Below, one piece after another: positions 21,350 through 32,879 of a DNA stretch of 64,000 nt. The stretch is from Undaria pinnatifida (taxonomy: Eukaryota > Sar > Phaeophyceae > Laminariales > Alariaceae). The stretch covers positions 11,367,060 to 11,431,059 of the forward strand of contig JABAKD010000008.1 of the NCBI GenBank assembly GCA_012845835.1. The letters are read 5' to 3'. The notes under the pieces are model-generated. The model was not told the DNA's origin. It saw only the letters and a program-made list of their open reading frames with translations, and searched no databases. The first letter of the stretch is position 1. Each line of letters begins with the position of its first letter. Position numbers and translations under genes: made by a program.

Positions 21350-22380
21350 CGACCTAAAGGAGTTTGATCCCCCCCCTCCCCACCCCCCCCCCCCCATCCG
21401 CCCCCCCCCCCTCCCCTCCCCCCGTCTTTTTGTTTTCTCCCGCCGCCCCACCTAAAATCAAAATCTGCCAGAGTAATAAACACTACCAGGCAGGTGATAT
21501 CACCTCACTACCTTTTTAGCCATCCATACCGTAGCTCCAATTCATACCCCGCCTCCCCTTCCCCCCCCCCCCCAACGCCCCCTCCTTCCCCACCACCCGC
21601 ACCATCGCCTAGACTTAGCACCACGCGTATAGCAAGCTCCTCACTGATATACAAATACGCGACCTAAAGCTGTTGGAAATCCCCCTTTCGAACACTCCGC
21701 CCTCTCCTCACTGGTTGTACGACTACAGGATATACATGACAAAGTGACGCATTCGATCCACAACCGTCAGATATGTCCCCTTAAAGGATTTATAGTTTCG
21801 GCGCGCATATTGAGTCCCCCCCCCCCCGCGCTCCTTCTTGTTCAAACGCCCCACCAAAAATTAAATCTGCCAGAGTAATAAACAATCCCAGGCAGTTGAT
21901 ATCACCTCAATACCATTCTAGCCATCCATGTCGTAGCTCCAATTCATACCCCCCCTCCCCACCCCCCCCCCCCAACGCCCCCTCCTTCCCCACCACCAGC
22001 GCCATCGCCTAGACCTAGCTAGCACCACGCATATAGCAAGCTCCTAACAGATATACATTTGTGCGACCTAAAGGTTTTGAAAACCCCCCTCCCCCCCCCC
22101 CCCCCCTTTCGAACACTCCGCCCTCTCCTCACTGGTTGTACGACTTACAGGATATGATAACCTGATGCATTCCTTCCACAACCGTCAGATTTGTCCCCTT
22201 GAAAGATGAAGATTTATAGTTTCCGCGCACAGATTGAGTTGCCCCGCCCGTTTCCCTCCCCCGCTCCCTCTTGATCAAACCCCGGCCCCCATGCCCTTAA
22301 AAACTCCGCCCTCCCCTCACCGGTTATACGACTTACAGGATACACTTGATAAACTGATGCATTTCCTTCTGCAGCTAGCT
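21350..22380. repeat. Tandem block of about 400-bp units abutting the foldback element
   Basis: Units share TCTGCCAGAGTAATAAACA, CACCATCGCCTAGAC-type, GCGACCTAAAG and ACTGGTTGTACGACTTACAG segments (repeats start near 21463 and 21863, with a shorter third around 22300). Matches 17150-17540. Confidence 0.8.
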
Positions 22381-23856
22381 GTCAGATTTTGTCCCCCTCG
22401 AAAATGGGTTTTATAGTTTCCCACACAGACTGACTAACATCACCCTGTTGACCCTGATAGCTACACTGTAGTTGCAAGGGGAGTCGCCGACCTATATCCT
22501 TAATGAGGACACACAACCCGTAATACGCGCGATCGGGGTATCACACACAGCTTGCAAACATGAGTTTCGACAAAATCTTCGATCTCACAGCTGGAGTATA
22601 TTTTTATTTGAATAATATACGCAAATCACGATCGTATGATACTGTTAATAACTGCAGTATGCTGATAGTGTGAAGGTTGTAACAGGGCATAGCACGTATG
22701 TGGCGTGGATAGTGAAAAATGCACTAATTCATGTGTACCACTACATTGTACCTGGTACGAGATACTACGGCTTGCATGCTAATAATACCAGGTGTTCGCA
22801 TAATATATATATATATATATATCTCGAATCCGGTATGGCGATCTCTTATCATGCCCGGTGACCCAGGGAACACAGGCGGGCAATAAAGGCAGCCAACCGG
22901 ATTCCACTCGTACGCCCGTACCAGGTACAGCAGCAGTCGGTACCAGATACCAGGTTATACAGCAGTCTGGTATGATTCCTGTATGTCGATAAACTGAAAC
23001 GAGCTTGAGTCGAGGCTGCCGGTGGCTCGTGAAACTCGGTGCCGGTACGAACGATCTTTTGGCGGGGTAAAGGGCCTCAAAGTGCATACAATGACGCTGT
23101 TATTAATCCAAAAACAACGGTATGCGTGTGTGTTTTTTACCGTTATTTCTCCCAATCGACATTCATTACGTCTACAGCAGTAGTAGTGTTCGTGACGCAT
23201 GCTATGATAGAGGTATCAAGGTACACTGTTTTTTTGGCGAAAATGGTTTCTGAATGACGGGGTTCCTTAATCCAAAAACGTTGGAAAATACGCCCCCTTA
23301 ATTTTTGCATGATTCTCGTTTTGTACCCGGGCCATGGGAGTTTTCATCCGGTTACACAGCAGTTTATTTTTCTCCGAATCCGATTTTCGGGAGAGGTCTT
23401 GAGCTCCCAAACTGATGAACCTCATAGAAAAAGTGGCGCATCTCTATTGGAGCACGCGTCTCGTGCCGATCCTTCGTACCAGGTACAATGTTGTGGTAAA
23501 TATGAATTAATGCATATTCCACGATCTACGCCACATACGTGCTATGCCCTGTTATATCCTTCACACTATCAGTCTATTGCAGTTAGTATCATACGATCGT
23601 CATTAGCGTATATTATAAAATAAAAATACACTCCAGCTGTGAGATCGAAGATTTTGTCGAAACTCATCATCTTTGCAAGCTGTGTATGATACTCCGATAG
23701 CGCGTATTACTGGGTGTGTGTCCTCATCAAGGATACTTGCATAGGTCGGCGATTCCCCTTGGAACTACATCGTAGCTTGTGCCAGGGTCAACAGGGTGAT
23801 CTTAATCAGCCTGTGCGCGGAAACTATAAAACCTGTTTTTGAGGGGGACAAAATTG
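22381..23856. mobile_element. Foldback-type element with about 400-bp terminal inverted repeats
   Basis: 22381-22775 and the reverse complement of about 23465-23856 match over nearly their whole length. Shared landmarks include GTCCCCCTC, GGAGTCGCC, TTGCAAAGATGAGTTTCGAC, CGATCGTATGATACT, GATAGTGTGAAGG, GGGCATAGCACGTATGTGGC and ACATTGTACCTGGTACGA. The core (22776-23464) has an (AT)n tract and a nested small TIR element, but no transposase ORF, so the element would be non-autonomous. Decayed family members: 9748-10460, 17670-17892, 26095-26185, 56270-56375, 56650-56775, 60905-61055, 963-1020, 1829-1888 and 60280-60344. Confidence 0.85.
23194..23460. mobile_element. MITE-like element (family B) nested in the foldback element
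   Basis: Left end GACGCATGCTATGATAGAGG. The right end reads, as reverse complement, GACGCGTGCTCCAATAGAGA. Internal GACGGGGTTCCTTAATCC matches the other family-B copies. About 267 bp with no ORF. Confidence 0.75.
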
Positions 23857-23894
23857 CGTATATATACAAGGTTGCACGCTTAAGTTCTGTAGGG

Positions 23895-24440
23895 TTTGCA
23901 GATACCGGGTAAGGGTATGTGGGCTTTACAGAACTTCCAGAAGTTTCGGGTACGGGTATGGAAGTGTTACAGAACTTTCAGAAGTTCCGGGTATTGTGGC
24001 ACAGGCGTACAGAACTCACGGAAGTTCCGGGCGGGTACAAAACATGCTGTACCCGTACCCCGGGTATTGTGGCACGGGTCTTACAGAACTCACAGAAGTT
24101 CCGGGTACGTGTATGAAAGTCTTACAAAACTTCCAGAAGTTCCGGGTATTGTGCCGCGGGCGTACAGAACTTCCAGAGGTTCCGGGCAGGTATAAACATA
24201 CCTACCCGTACCCCGGGTCTTTGTGGCACCGGCGCACAGAACTTCCAGAAGTTCCGGGTACGGGTATAAGTGTCCTACAGAAGTTACGGAAAATATTTGT
24301 AGGGTAATACCCGGGGTAAATACCCCGGGTAAGGTTTTGTGTGTACCCTACAGACAGAACGAAAATAAAAAGTTCGGGTACGGGTATGAATGTCGTACAT
24401 TACTCACAGAAGTCCAAGGTACGGGCAATTTCCGGGTAAA
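23895..24440. repeat. Minisatellite with dyad core GAACTTCCAGAAGTTC, array 1
   Basis: About nine units of 50-75 bp built around ACAGAACTTCCAGAAGTTCC and GGGTACGGGTATG / TACCCGTACCCCGGGTATTG. The core is a 7-bp inverted repeat with a 2-base spacer. All frames are largely open, so the ORFs are not evidence of coding. Confidence 0.9.
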
Positions 24441-25080
24441 TACCCGCCTCAAAAGTGGAGAAAAAACAACAAATTGACCGGTTAAAAAAAGATACAACTA
24501 ATTGTCCACGCATTTCAATTACTGCGATTGACATACTGCATACACTGCGCTCAGATGCGGTTGAGAAGAGTGAGAGGAGAGGGGGGGGGGCTCCACCTGC
24601 TTCCTCGACGTCGAAAAAGCCGCTAGGTCCAAAACACTCTTCGACCGACGTCTAGATGTCAGCCATGCTTCAGAAGCCTATAGACCGTTACAGGACTGTC
24701 AGAAAACCCTCGAATATTCCCGAAACACGATCTACCGAGAACCCTCTTTCTAGAACGCGAACTACGAGTACAGGGACAACAATTCCTTGAGTCAACAGCA
24801 GTCACTACACCACTGCTGTGTTTGTGCAGCATAACCTTGTACCTGGTATCTGGTGGGATTAGCCGACACTCAATGACGACGCAGATAGCGCAGTGTCCCT
24901 AACCGCTACGAGTATTATAGATGGCATTGCCACACCGACGAGCAACTCTGTAGTCTACGTGCTACTGCTGTGGCACTGCAGCAATGTTATTGTCATTCGC
25001 TACTGAACATTGATAATGACAATAAGCTAATGTCATCTACCATATTCCTTAACACTGCACTCATAGGAAAAAACATACGT

Positions 25081-25114
<34 letters not shown>

Positions 25115-25130
25115 GACGACGACGACGACG
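25081..25130. repeat. (CTA)n-(CGA)n compound microsatellite
   Basis: About eleven CTA units followed directly by about six CGA units. Confidence 0.93.
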
Positions 25131-25689
25131 AGTACTGCTGTTGTTGTTATGCTGTAACACAGATCATACCATAGCGTACCCCGGCTGTGGCGCCTAAAAA
25201 AAATCCAATAATGGCGGTCGCAAGCCCAATTTTTCCACTAGCTAGCTCGATAAGCCAAGTGACACGACAAAGAAGAAGCAAAGCCACCGAAAACACAAGC
25301 ATAGTAATAGTTCAAGACTTCGATTATAGATTATATGAGAGCGAGATCTGCATTATTCCGATCGGAAAAAAAAAAATTGACCATAATACGCAATACGTGG
25401 TTTCCCGATAGAGTAGGAGGCAAAAAAAAACGTTGTTTCAATCAAATCGAATCGAATTCAATTCGATTCATGAAAAAGAGTAATTTCAATTCAAAAGCGT
25501 CCTTCGTTAACACGTTAATACGAGCCCTTAGAAACGAAAGAAATATCAACAACAGGTGGCTCTTAATGTATGATACGTACTGCTTGCTGTTTTCGGTGTT
25601 CGGTTTGTGCGACTGACAAAACATGACGACATCGTAATTTGTGCATAATGCACTTTTCGGATTAAACCTGAATACAGAGCTCCCCGGGT

Positions 25690-26095
25690 ATTGTAACTAA
25701 GGTATACCCGTACCCCGGGTACTGTGCCAGTCTTACAGGAGTCACAGAATTTCCGGGTAAGGGTATGAGGATCTTACAGAACTTCCAGAAGTTCCGGTCG
25801 CGGGTACGGATGTCTTACAGAACTTCCAGAAGTTCCGGGTATTGTGGCACAGGCGTACAGAACTCACAGAAGTTCCGAGCGGGTACAAAACATGCTGTAC
25901 CCGTCCCCCAGGTATTGTGGCCACGGGCGTACAGAACTTCCAGAAGTTCCGGGTACAGGTATGAATGTCGTACAGAACTTCCAGAAGTTCCGGGTACGTG
26001 TATGAATGCCCTACAGAACTTACAGAAGTTCTCTGTAGGGTAATACCCGGGTTAAATACCCCGGGTACGGTTTGTACGTACCCTACAGAACGCAC
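25690..26095. repeat. Minisatellite with dyad core GAACTTCCAGAAGTTC, array 2
   Basis: Same unit and orientation as the 23895-24440 array. It is followed at once by a partial foldback-family end (26095-26185). The first array also lies immediately next to a foldback end, so array and element ends are linked at two sites. Confidence 0.9.
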
Positions 26096-27779
26096 AGATT
26101 TTGTCGAAACTCATATTTGCAAGCTGTGTGTGATACTCCGATCGCGCGTATTACGGGTTGTGTGTCATCATTAAGGATATAGGACATATATAAATACGTA
26201 TACTTACTACGAACTCCTTTCTGCTGAGAGAGCTCGGTTGGTGCATCCCTGGCATTTCCGGGGTCGGACGGTCCAGCTTACTGCGGAACGGTCCAGCTTT
26301 TCTTTGGTTTCTTGCTCGGCCTTTACGAGTTGTTTTTTTTTCTGCTCGTTTTGCCAGTTGTTTCTTGACCTTTCAGCTGCTTCCTGCAAACTTTGTTTTT
26401 TCTGCCAACACGATTTTGAACTTATTCGCGATTTTTTCCTCCATTTTGTCTAGTAAGTTGAACTTCCTACCATTTGCCGCTAATTTGCCGCCTGTGCATT
26501 AGTTGCGGAACGGTCCAGCTTTAGCTTTTCTTTGATTCCCACCATTTGTTTTGTACTTGACGAAGTTTCATCAGCTGATATCTGGGCTTGGCTCATCAGC
26601 TCCACACTGCCCAGCACCCCATCGCAGCGCTATAGCTCACAGCAACGCAGCGCCGTGCAGTGCCCTGCGATGCCCTGCAGCTCAGCTCAGCAGCGCACCG
26701 CAGCGCAGCGCTAGCTCAGCAGAGCGAAGCGCTGTGCTTTGCCGTGCTCTGCCATGCTGCGTGCTTTGCTGTACTTTTTTACTAGTGCGTACATGCCAAT
26801 AATATTCGAAGTATCATACCGCGTACCGGTACTATTGATACTACACCAGGTTTGTACATATGACGTTATTGGATCACAAACAATGCACCCCCAGCTCAGT
26901 TCAGCATGACTATATATAGCTCAGCAGCGCAGCGCAGCGCAGTGCGGTGCCGTGACTTGCCCTTCGTTTTGCGGTGCTGCGTCGTGCGGCACTGTGCGTT
27001 CTTTTGAACATACGGCAGCAGTTACTAGTAGTAGTGGTAGTACCAGTTATGATACAGATACCAGGTTTATGTACGTGTTTGGTGTACTCGTATTTTTGCT
27101 TTCTTCAGATGATTGTCCTCTCTCGGTCCCCGTGTGCCCCCCTCCCCCCAAATATCGCACGTACTGCCGTTCAGAACGTGACATCAACAAGCACACAGCA
27201 CAGCGCAGAGCAATTAGCTCTGCGCAAGCACCTCTTGGCATTATTATCAATTCGCTATTCGCACCAAATAATCACGGGCCTCTTCTTCCTGCCCCATTTA
27301 TGTCCGTGTTTAGGTTATTGAATAGTTGCAGTCTTCCTTGCGCGAGCGTAGCGGGCGGCGTCAGCAGCCTTGCGGAGCAGAGCCCTGTGCTTTCTTTTGA
27401 ACCACAGAGTACCACCAGGTATTGGGCGAAGTACCAGGTACCAGGTACCGTTGGTAGATGCGTGTACTCGTCTTTTTGCTTTTTCGTCGTTGGTTTGGTT
27501 CTCCATCTCTTTCCTCTTCGCGATTTTTTCTTCGCAAATAACACCCGTACAGTACTACCGCCGATCAGAACGTGACATCGCCAACATACAGCACAGCACA
27601 GACAGGGCAATCAGCTCCGCACAAGTAGCTCTTGGTATTATCAAATCACTAGTTGCACTAAATCATGGGCCTCTTCTTTCTGCCCCCTTCACATTTATTA
27701 GTTGAAATCTTCCTTAGGCGAGCGTAGCGGGCGGCGTCAGCCGCCCGCGGAGCGGAGCCCTTGTATATATATATCAAAT

Positions 27780-28900
27780 TGTCAGTAGGTGTCGATCGAT
27801 ACCCTTGAGAACCTACTTCGAAGTATTACATTGGCAATAGGCATCGATGGATAACCTTGCAAACCTATTACATTGAGCAATAGGTATCGATCGATATCAT
27901 CGCACACCTATCGCTTCGTCATGACTGGTGGCGACAAAAAGGTATCGATCGAACGATCGCCAGTTGGGAGTCATTTTCAAATTATGTTGGTGCCCAAGAT
28001 ACCTATCGATATACACTTTCGCAAGCATATCGGCCGCACAATAGGCTATTGTGCCCACTGCCCTAACCCTATTGTTGCTTACAATACCTATCGATAGACC
28101 TCGAAGCCGAGCTATTGTGCCCCGCGATAGGTATCGATCCTTATAGTTGCCGACCTTTTGTTGGCCCAACAGCCTATTCGATAGGGTATTATGTACTATG
28201 CAGGGTATAAGAAGGAACTCGACGGCTCACAAACAGGTCGCTCTGAAGCGCGGCAGGCTTGAACTTCGCATCGAATACGCATAAGTAGTCATCACCACCT
28301 TGTTGTTGAGACCATCCACCTTGAGCTTCTCAGGGCGCGACGTTTTCGGGTATTCTCCGCTGGGCTGGAGGGGCGTCAGGCGTGGATGATGAGTGGCGAA
28401 GTAAAGTTGATTGTACTTAGACGGGATGTCTTCGAGTGTCTTTGCTCTGCAACACTGAAACAATAAAATGGCGAAAGGTCTGATACCTATCATCCGAAAC
28501 AATAGAATGGTGAACGGTCTGTCAATACCTATCGTCCCAAACAAGAGAATTGTGAAAGGTTAATTGTTACCTATTTTCCGAATCAAAAGGTTTGGTGAAA
28601 GGTATATCGTTACCTATCGGACAAACCCGTAGGTTCCGTCTCTCAGCGCCACTTCGTATTCTATCGCCGAAGCAATACCGTCCTGAAAATGTCTATCGAT
28701 ACCTACTTGTTGTATCAATATGTTCAGAAAAATAGGTACAATAGGCTATTGGCCAAACAGTAGATCATTGAAGATGCCGATACCCATTTATCGGCCCCAA
28801 TGGGCTACGAAAAGTACCCATCGATACCTATCGCGGGCAACAACAGCTCTCCTATTGGAATAGGATCCTATCGAGTGCCTATCGACCTGGAACCTATTGT
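27780..28900. repeat. Cluster of GGTATCGAT / CGATACCTAT motifs
   Basis: More than a dozen copies of ACCTATCGATA, GGTATCGATCGATA and close variants, both orientations, in two blocks (about 27785-28150 and 28480-28890). The blocks surround the last exon of the small gene at 28227-28454; the second lies in its intron. Spacing is irregular, so this is not a simple tandem array. Confidence 0.75.
28227..28454 (-). CDS. Unknown small protein, exon 2 (terminal)
   Basis: The acceptor TTGTTTCAG precedes 75 codons ending TGA. The sequence is of ordinary composition (AKTLEDIPSKYNQLYFATHH ... KLKVDGLNNKVVMTTYAYSM ... LPRFRATCL), unlike the surrounding repeats, and phase 0 matches exon 1. I do not recognise the family. 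Tyr-rich, no cysteine motif except CC at the exon start, no membrane segment. Confidence 0.6.
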   Translation of the reverse strand, partial: CCRAKTLEDIPSKYNQLYFATHHPRLTPLQPSGEYPKTSRPEKLKVDGLNNKVVMTTYAYSMRSSSLPRFRATCL

Positions 28901-29196
28901 CCAGGGTGTGCTGACATATACGCCAGGGTAGAGTATTGCGCGCTTGGGTCACTCGCTGGTTGCGCGTAGAATATCAGTGCTGCTTGTGCTGCTGCTGCTG
29001 CTGCTGCTGACCGCGTACAGCTGGTGACATGTTCGTGTTGCTGTTGCAGCAAAGAGAGAGATGGCTTCACAGCAATTCAAGGCTCCGATGATTCCCCGTT
29101 TTCTGTACTTTATCCTAGACAATAAATAGCACAACATCCAGCAGCACACTACACATAGTACCACCGGGAACGTTCGCGGCTCTATGTACCACGTAC

Positions 29197-29406
29197 CGGC
29201 AAAAGCAGTTCGCTCAGCGTGCTTGATGCCCCTGTGCCCCCACTTCCCGCATTTCGCTCGCTCACGGACACTGCGTGCTCCCTCGATACCACGCAGCTTC
29301 TGACTGCCGCTGCTTGCCCGCTGTTGAAGCCTGCCAGCAGGGTCTCGCAGGCCTGGGAGACGCGCAGCAGCGAGTTTCCAGTGGACCGACGTGCAGCACT
29401 CGCCAT
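29197..29406 (-). CDS. Unknown small protein, exon 1 with mitochondrial-type N-terminus
   Basis: The ATG at 29406 is in a strong context (GCCGCGACCATGG). The 70 residues begin MASAARRSTGNSLLRVSQAC and are rich in Arg, Ser and Ala with no acidic residue in the first 20, typical of a mitochondrial presequence. The frame runs CTTTTGCCG into the donor GTACGT at 29196. Spliced to exon 2 in phase 0 it gives about 145 residues. Whether more exons lie in the 742-bp intron cannot be told. Neighbours give no functional hint. Confidence 0.55.
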
Positions 29407-29949
29407 GGTCGCGGCAGTGAGAAGCGCAGAGAGACGAGTTTGTCGTTGTTGCCGGGCTGCGATATGCCTGGTGCAGCAGGACAGCGAACAGCAGTAGCAG
29501 CAGTTCTTTGTTCCAGGTTCAGAAGTGCTCCGTGTTGTGCTTTGGCCCGACTGAGCTCCACCCTGGGGATAAACTACTTGAAAATAGTGTATGACGTGTG
29601 CGATACCTGGTATTTTTTCAGTACGAAAGCATACAGAATCGTAGATCTAGACTGTACGTCGTAGATCGTAATCGTGGATCGATATACATCGGAGATCATT
29701 AAACGGAGATCGTACAACGGACGCTACAACAGCTAAGCAGACAACCGCCAAGCTTCCAGCGTCTCCCGCGGGCTGGGCACAGGCCACCCGACCCCCGCGC
29801 GATCAACACCATAAGATATATAGCAGCAGTGGAACAGCTAGCCCATGTAAACGATACGATGTGTGCATGCTGACCTCGACATGGTAAAGCGTGCTCTCTG
29901 CGCTTGCCTTGCCGCATCGATATGACTAATAAATTCTCCATTTCCCCAT

Positions 29950-31290
29950 ACTTCGAAGTATCCTCCTGCAGGCGGAACGGGCACGGGGCGCAGAAGGGCG
30001 CTTGGGGCAGCTGTGGCCTGTGACGGAAAGAGGGGGGGGAGGCGCGATCGGGTCGCTTGCAGCGAGAGGGGGGGGGACAGCTTCCCCAAGCGAACCGGAA
30101 CCTATACCAGGTATTACGCAAGACGCTGAGACAGGGGGGAGGAGGAGGAGGAGGAGGAGGAGGAGGAGGAGAAGGAGGCAACAATCAGCTACGAGTACAG
30201 GGAGGGCTCCTCACCGCAGCACAACGACAATTCTCCATACCTACGGATCTCCCCCTGCTGGTAAAACGGACACTGGACAAAAGACTTGCTGGCTGCTGTG
30301 ACGGAAAGATTGGGGCCTCGCTCGCAGTGAGAGAGTGAGAGGTATACAGCTTCTCCGAGGGAGCCGGAATCCAGGTGGGACGGCGAGACTGGAAGGAGGA
30401 GGAGGAGGTAACAATCGCCGACAGGGTTCCTTCACGGCAGCGCAACGACAAAAGAGAACTCATCTCTCCCTGCGAGCGAAACTTACACGGGACACGGGAC
30501 GCGGGACACTTGGTTGGCTGCTGTGTGGTGGGCATATCTGGGGGCTCGCCGGCAGTGAGAGGGGTATACCCCCTCCCAAGCGAGCCGGAATCCAGATGAG
30601 ACGGCGAGACAGGGGGGAAGGAGGAGAAGGGGGAGGAGGAGGGAGCAATGCTCTGCGCGCAGCACAACGACTATCCTCCATATCTTCCCCTGCTGGCGAA
30701 ACGGGCTCGGGACACGGGGCGCAAGACACTTGATGGCTGCTGTGGCGGAAGGTTTGAGGGCTTCGCTTGCAGTGGGAGAGAGGGATGCAGCGCCCTCGGG
30801 TGTGCCGGAATCCCGATGAGCTGGCGAGACAGGGAAGAAGAAGGAGGAAGCAGTAATCATCCTCTACTCGCAGGACAACGACAATTCTTCATATCTCCTC
30901 CTGCCAGCGATTCGGACACGCCACGCAAGGCGCAGGACATCTGGGTGGCTTCTGTGGTGGAAGAATTGGGAGCCTAGCTCGAGGTGGGGTAGAAGCGTAC
31001 AACGTCCCCCAAGGGTGAGCCGGAGTTCAGGCGAGCCGACGACATACCGGAGGAGGAGGAGAAGGAGGAGGAGGAGGAGGAGGAGGAGAGGCAACACTCA
31101 TCTACGAGGTTCCTGCGCCGCATCACAACGACAAAATTATTCGTCTGTTTACCCTCCTGCTGGCGAAACGGACACAGGACGCAGGACGCTTGGTTGGCTG
31201 CCGCTGCGGGAAAGATTGGGGACCTCGCTCGCAGTGATAGGGAGGGGTACAGCTTCCCCCAGCGAGCCGGAATCTAGGTGAAAGGGTGAG
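29950..31290. repeat. Six-copy tandem array, about 215-290 bp units
   Basis: Each unit has CCTGCTGGCGAAACGGACAC-like, GGCTGCTGTG(A/G)CGG, a CGAGCCGGAATCC-type box and a (GGA)n tract. Landmarks lie at about 29963, 30253, 30468, 30681, 30898 and 31150. Many overlapping ORFs cross it on both strands; none is convincing. Confidence 0.88.
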
Positions 31291-31631
31291 AGTGGGAAGG
31301 AGGCAAGCGTCTGTGACAGCTATACATGAGGAAAAGGCATCAGACTCGAGTTGGGCAATTTTTCTTTCCTTTTTTATTTTACTTGCCCGTTGAAATTCGA
31401 ACTTGATGACTGAGTTGACTGCATGAATTAAGACAGCAAGCTGACAAGATACGAAAAGGAGAACTCCGAGAGAATGGAGGGAGGGAGGGAGGGAGAGAGG
31501 GAAGGAGGGAGGGTGAGAGGGACGGAGGGAGAGAGGGCCGCTCAAGCGAAGCGGACGACTACCGAGAAGGCAAGGTCTCGGCTACTGCTGCTTTAGGTGA
31601 GCCCATTGAGGGGGGATGTTAAGGGGGGGCG

Positions 31632-31988
31632 TACTCATTTGTTGCTTGCCTTAGTCATTTGACCATTGACCACGCATCCCTTTCGAGACGGAGCACCGTT
31701 CCTACTTCTAATAGAGACATGTTAAATTAAAGGTGGGGGACACAGAGTGCCCCCTGCAGGTCTGCCAATCGAGCAGGTCCTCGGAGAGTACTCACTTTCG
31801 TTCCTTCGTAGAGATGTAGCTTTATTCGTTTCCACCAGAGCCCGGGATAACTTCTGAGATCGGAGGCACGTGCCTCCGATCTAATTCCTAACTTTCCCGA
31901 ATATAAACCGCCAACCTTACCATACGAAACCCATCCAAATGATCTCAAATTCGGATAATTAAAGACCTTTCGAGGCCGTATCTTAACA
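31632..31988 (-). mobile_element. Possible LTR or LTR fragment
   Basis: On the minus strand a purine-rich AGGGTGGGCTAG directly precedes TGTTAAGATACGG at 31988, as a polypurine tract precedes an LTR. The first 45 bases recur at about 40398-40442, and the other end (31632-31727) recurs at 63398-63492. A perfect 26-bp palindrome lies inside (31857-31882). No matching second LTR was identified above 34883, so the call is tentative. Confidence 0.35.
31857..31882. other. Perfect 26-bp palindrome
   Basis: Arm AGATCGGAGGCAC is followed directly by its exact reverse complement GTGCCTCCGATCT. It contains CACGTG at the centre. It lies in the putative LTR, where a protein-binding site or hairpin is plausible. 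Confidence 0.9.
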
Positions 31989-32200
31989 CTAGCCCACCCT
32001 GATGAGTCGCATATGCAGACATATGGGAGATTCGGGGAAACTCCGGTTCTACGAACTGGACCATGAGTTGAAGATGCGGCTCCTCAAAACCCACTCCCAC
32101 ACCTCTAACCGTCTGGCTATGGAGCCAGGAACACGCGAAGAAAAGCAGTAGAAAAAAACGAAGACCCTACAACAAGGCAATAGTCACCCATCAAAAACCT

Positions 32201-32292
32201 GCCGCATGCCGCCGGTGTGGCGGGGGGGGTAGAAAAGGCTCTAGAATCTGCCGCATGCCGCCGGTGTGGCGGGGGGGGCAGGAAAGGCTCTA
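32201..32292. repeat. Two-copy direct repeat
   Basis: CTGCCGCATGCCGCCGGTGTGG followed by a G run and AAAGGCTCTA occurs twice, about 51 bp apart, downstream (3') of the integrase ORF. Confidence 0.88.
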
Positions 32293-32879
32293 CGGAAAAC
32301 CAACCACAGAAAAGGTACTATGGCGAGGCGAGCCCTCGTCGATATGGAGGGGAACACAGGCGCTAATACAAGGGAGAAGTCATGCGAAAAACCTCCCGCG
32401 GGCCATCGGCAAGGCGGGGGGTTAGACGAGGAAACGACAAATACCCGGGATGGAAGGTGGCAACACGTACAGCCCCGCTAGGGGAGGAAGTGTTTAGACG
32501 AAAGAAAACAAAATAGAACAAATACAGCACATAAAAGACGAAAAATGACACACAGACCCGTACATAGCCCTGTACCACGTTACGCGCGAACAGGGTACCC
32601 TGGTCGCCCCCCGGCTTTGGGCTGAAGAGGGCGTCGGCAGGGCGAAATTGAACAATGACGAAAAGGCGACAGCCCTGCGCCTCAGCTAGCGGCGTTTTAC
32701 CCGAACCCTCACCCGGCACTGAGCAGGGGGTTCGGCAGGACAGGAAAAAAAAAATGGAAAGAACCGCCCCAAAACTCGACAAAGACCCTCAGGACACTGC
32801 GAACAACCCAAAGACAAAGATGCAAAACTCATAACTCAAAAAAATGAAGAACTATCGAGGAGCGGTGGTGGCTTGGAAG

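Larger units (their letters stand above)
21131..28226. other. Gene-free, repeat-rich region
   Basis: Apart from the elements listed separately, I see CAGCGC-rich low complexity (26590-26770, 26925-26960) and two diverged copies of one segment (27150-27370 and 27550-27750, both with CGTGACATC, GCACAGC and GCGAGCGTAGCGGGCGGCGT). No exon was recognised. Any upstream COQ7-like exons, on the minus strand, would have to lie here or further away. Confidence 0.55.
29407..32879. other. Gene-free stretch with array and retroelement 3' sequence
   Basis: 29407-29700 is probably the promoter and 5' UTR side of the small gene at 28227-29406. 29950-31290 is the tandem array. 31435-31615 weakly resembles 34945-35110 (AAGCT..AAGATAC..; CTTTAGGTGAGC/CTTCAGGTGAGC), possible flanking repeats of the integrase element. 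32000-32879 is retroelement 3' sequence without a recognised domain. Confidence 0.5.

Noticed and set aside
23895-26095. Heat-shock elements in the GAACTTCCAGAAGTTC repeats
   Set aside because: GAA and TTC are spaced by one base where the consensus needs two. Only the central TTCnnGAA fits, and there is no adjacent gene.
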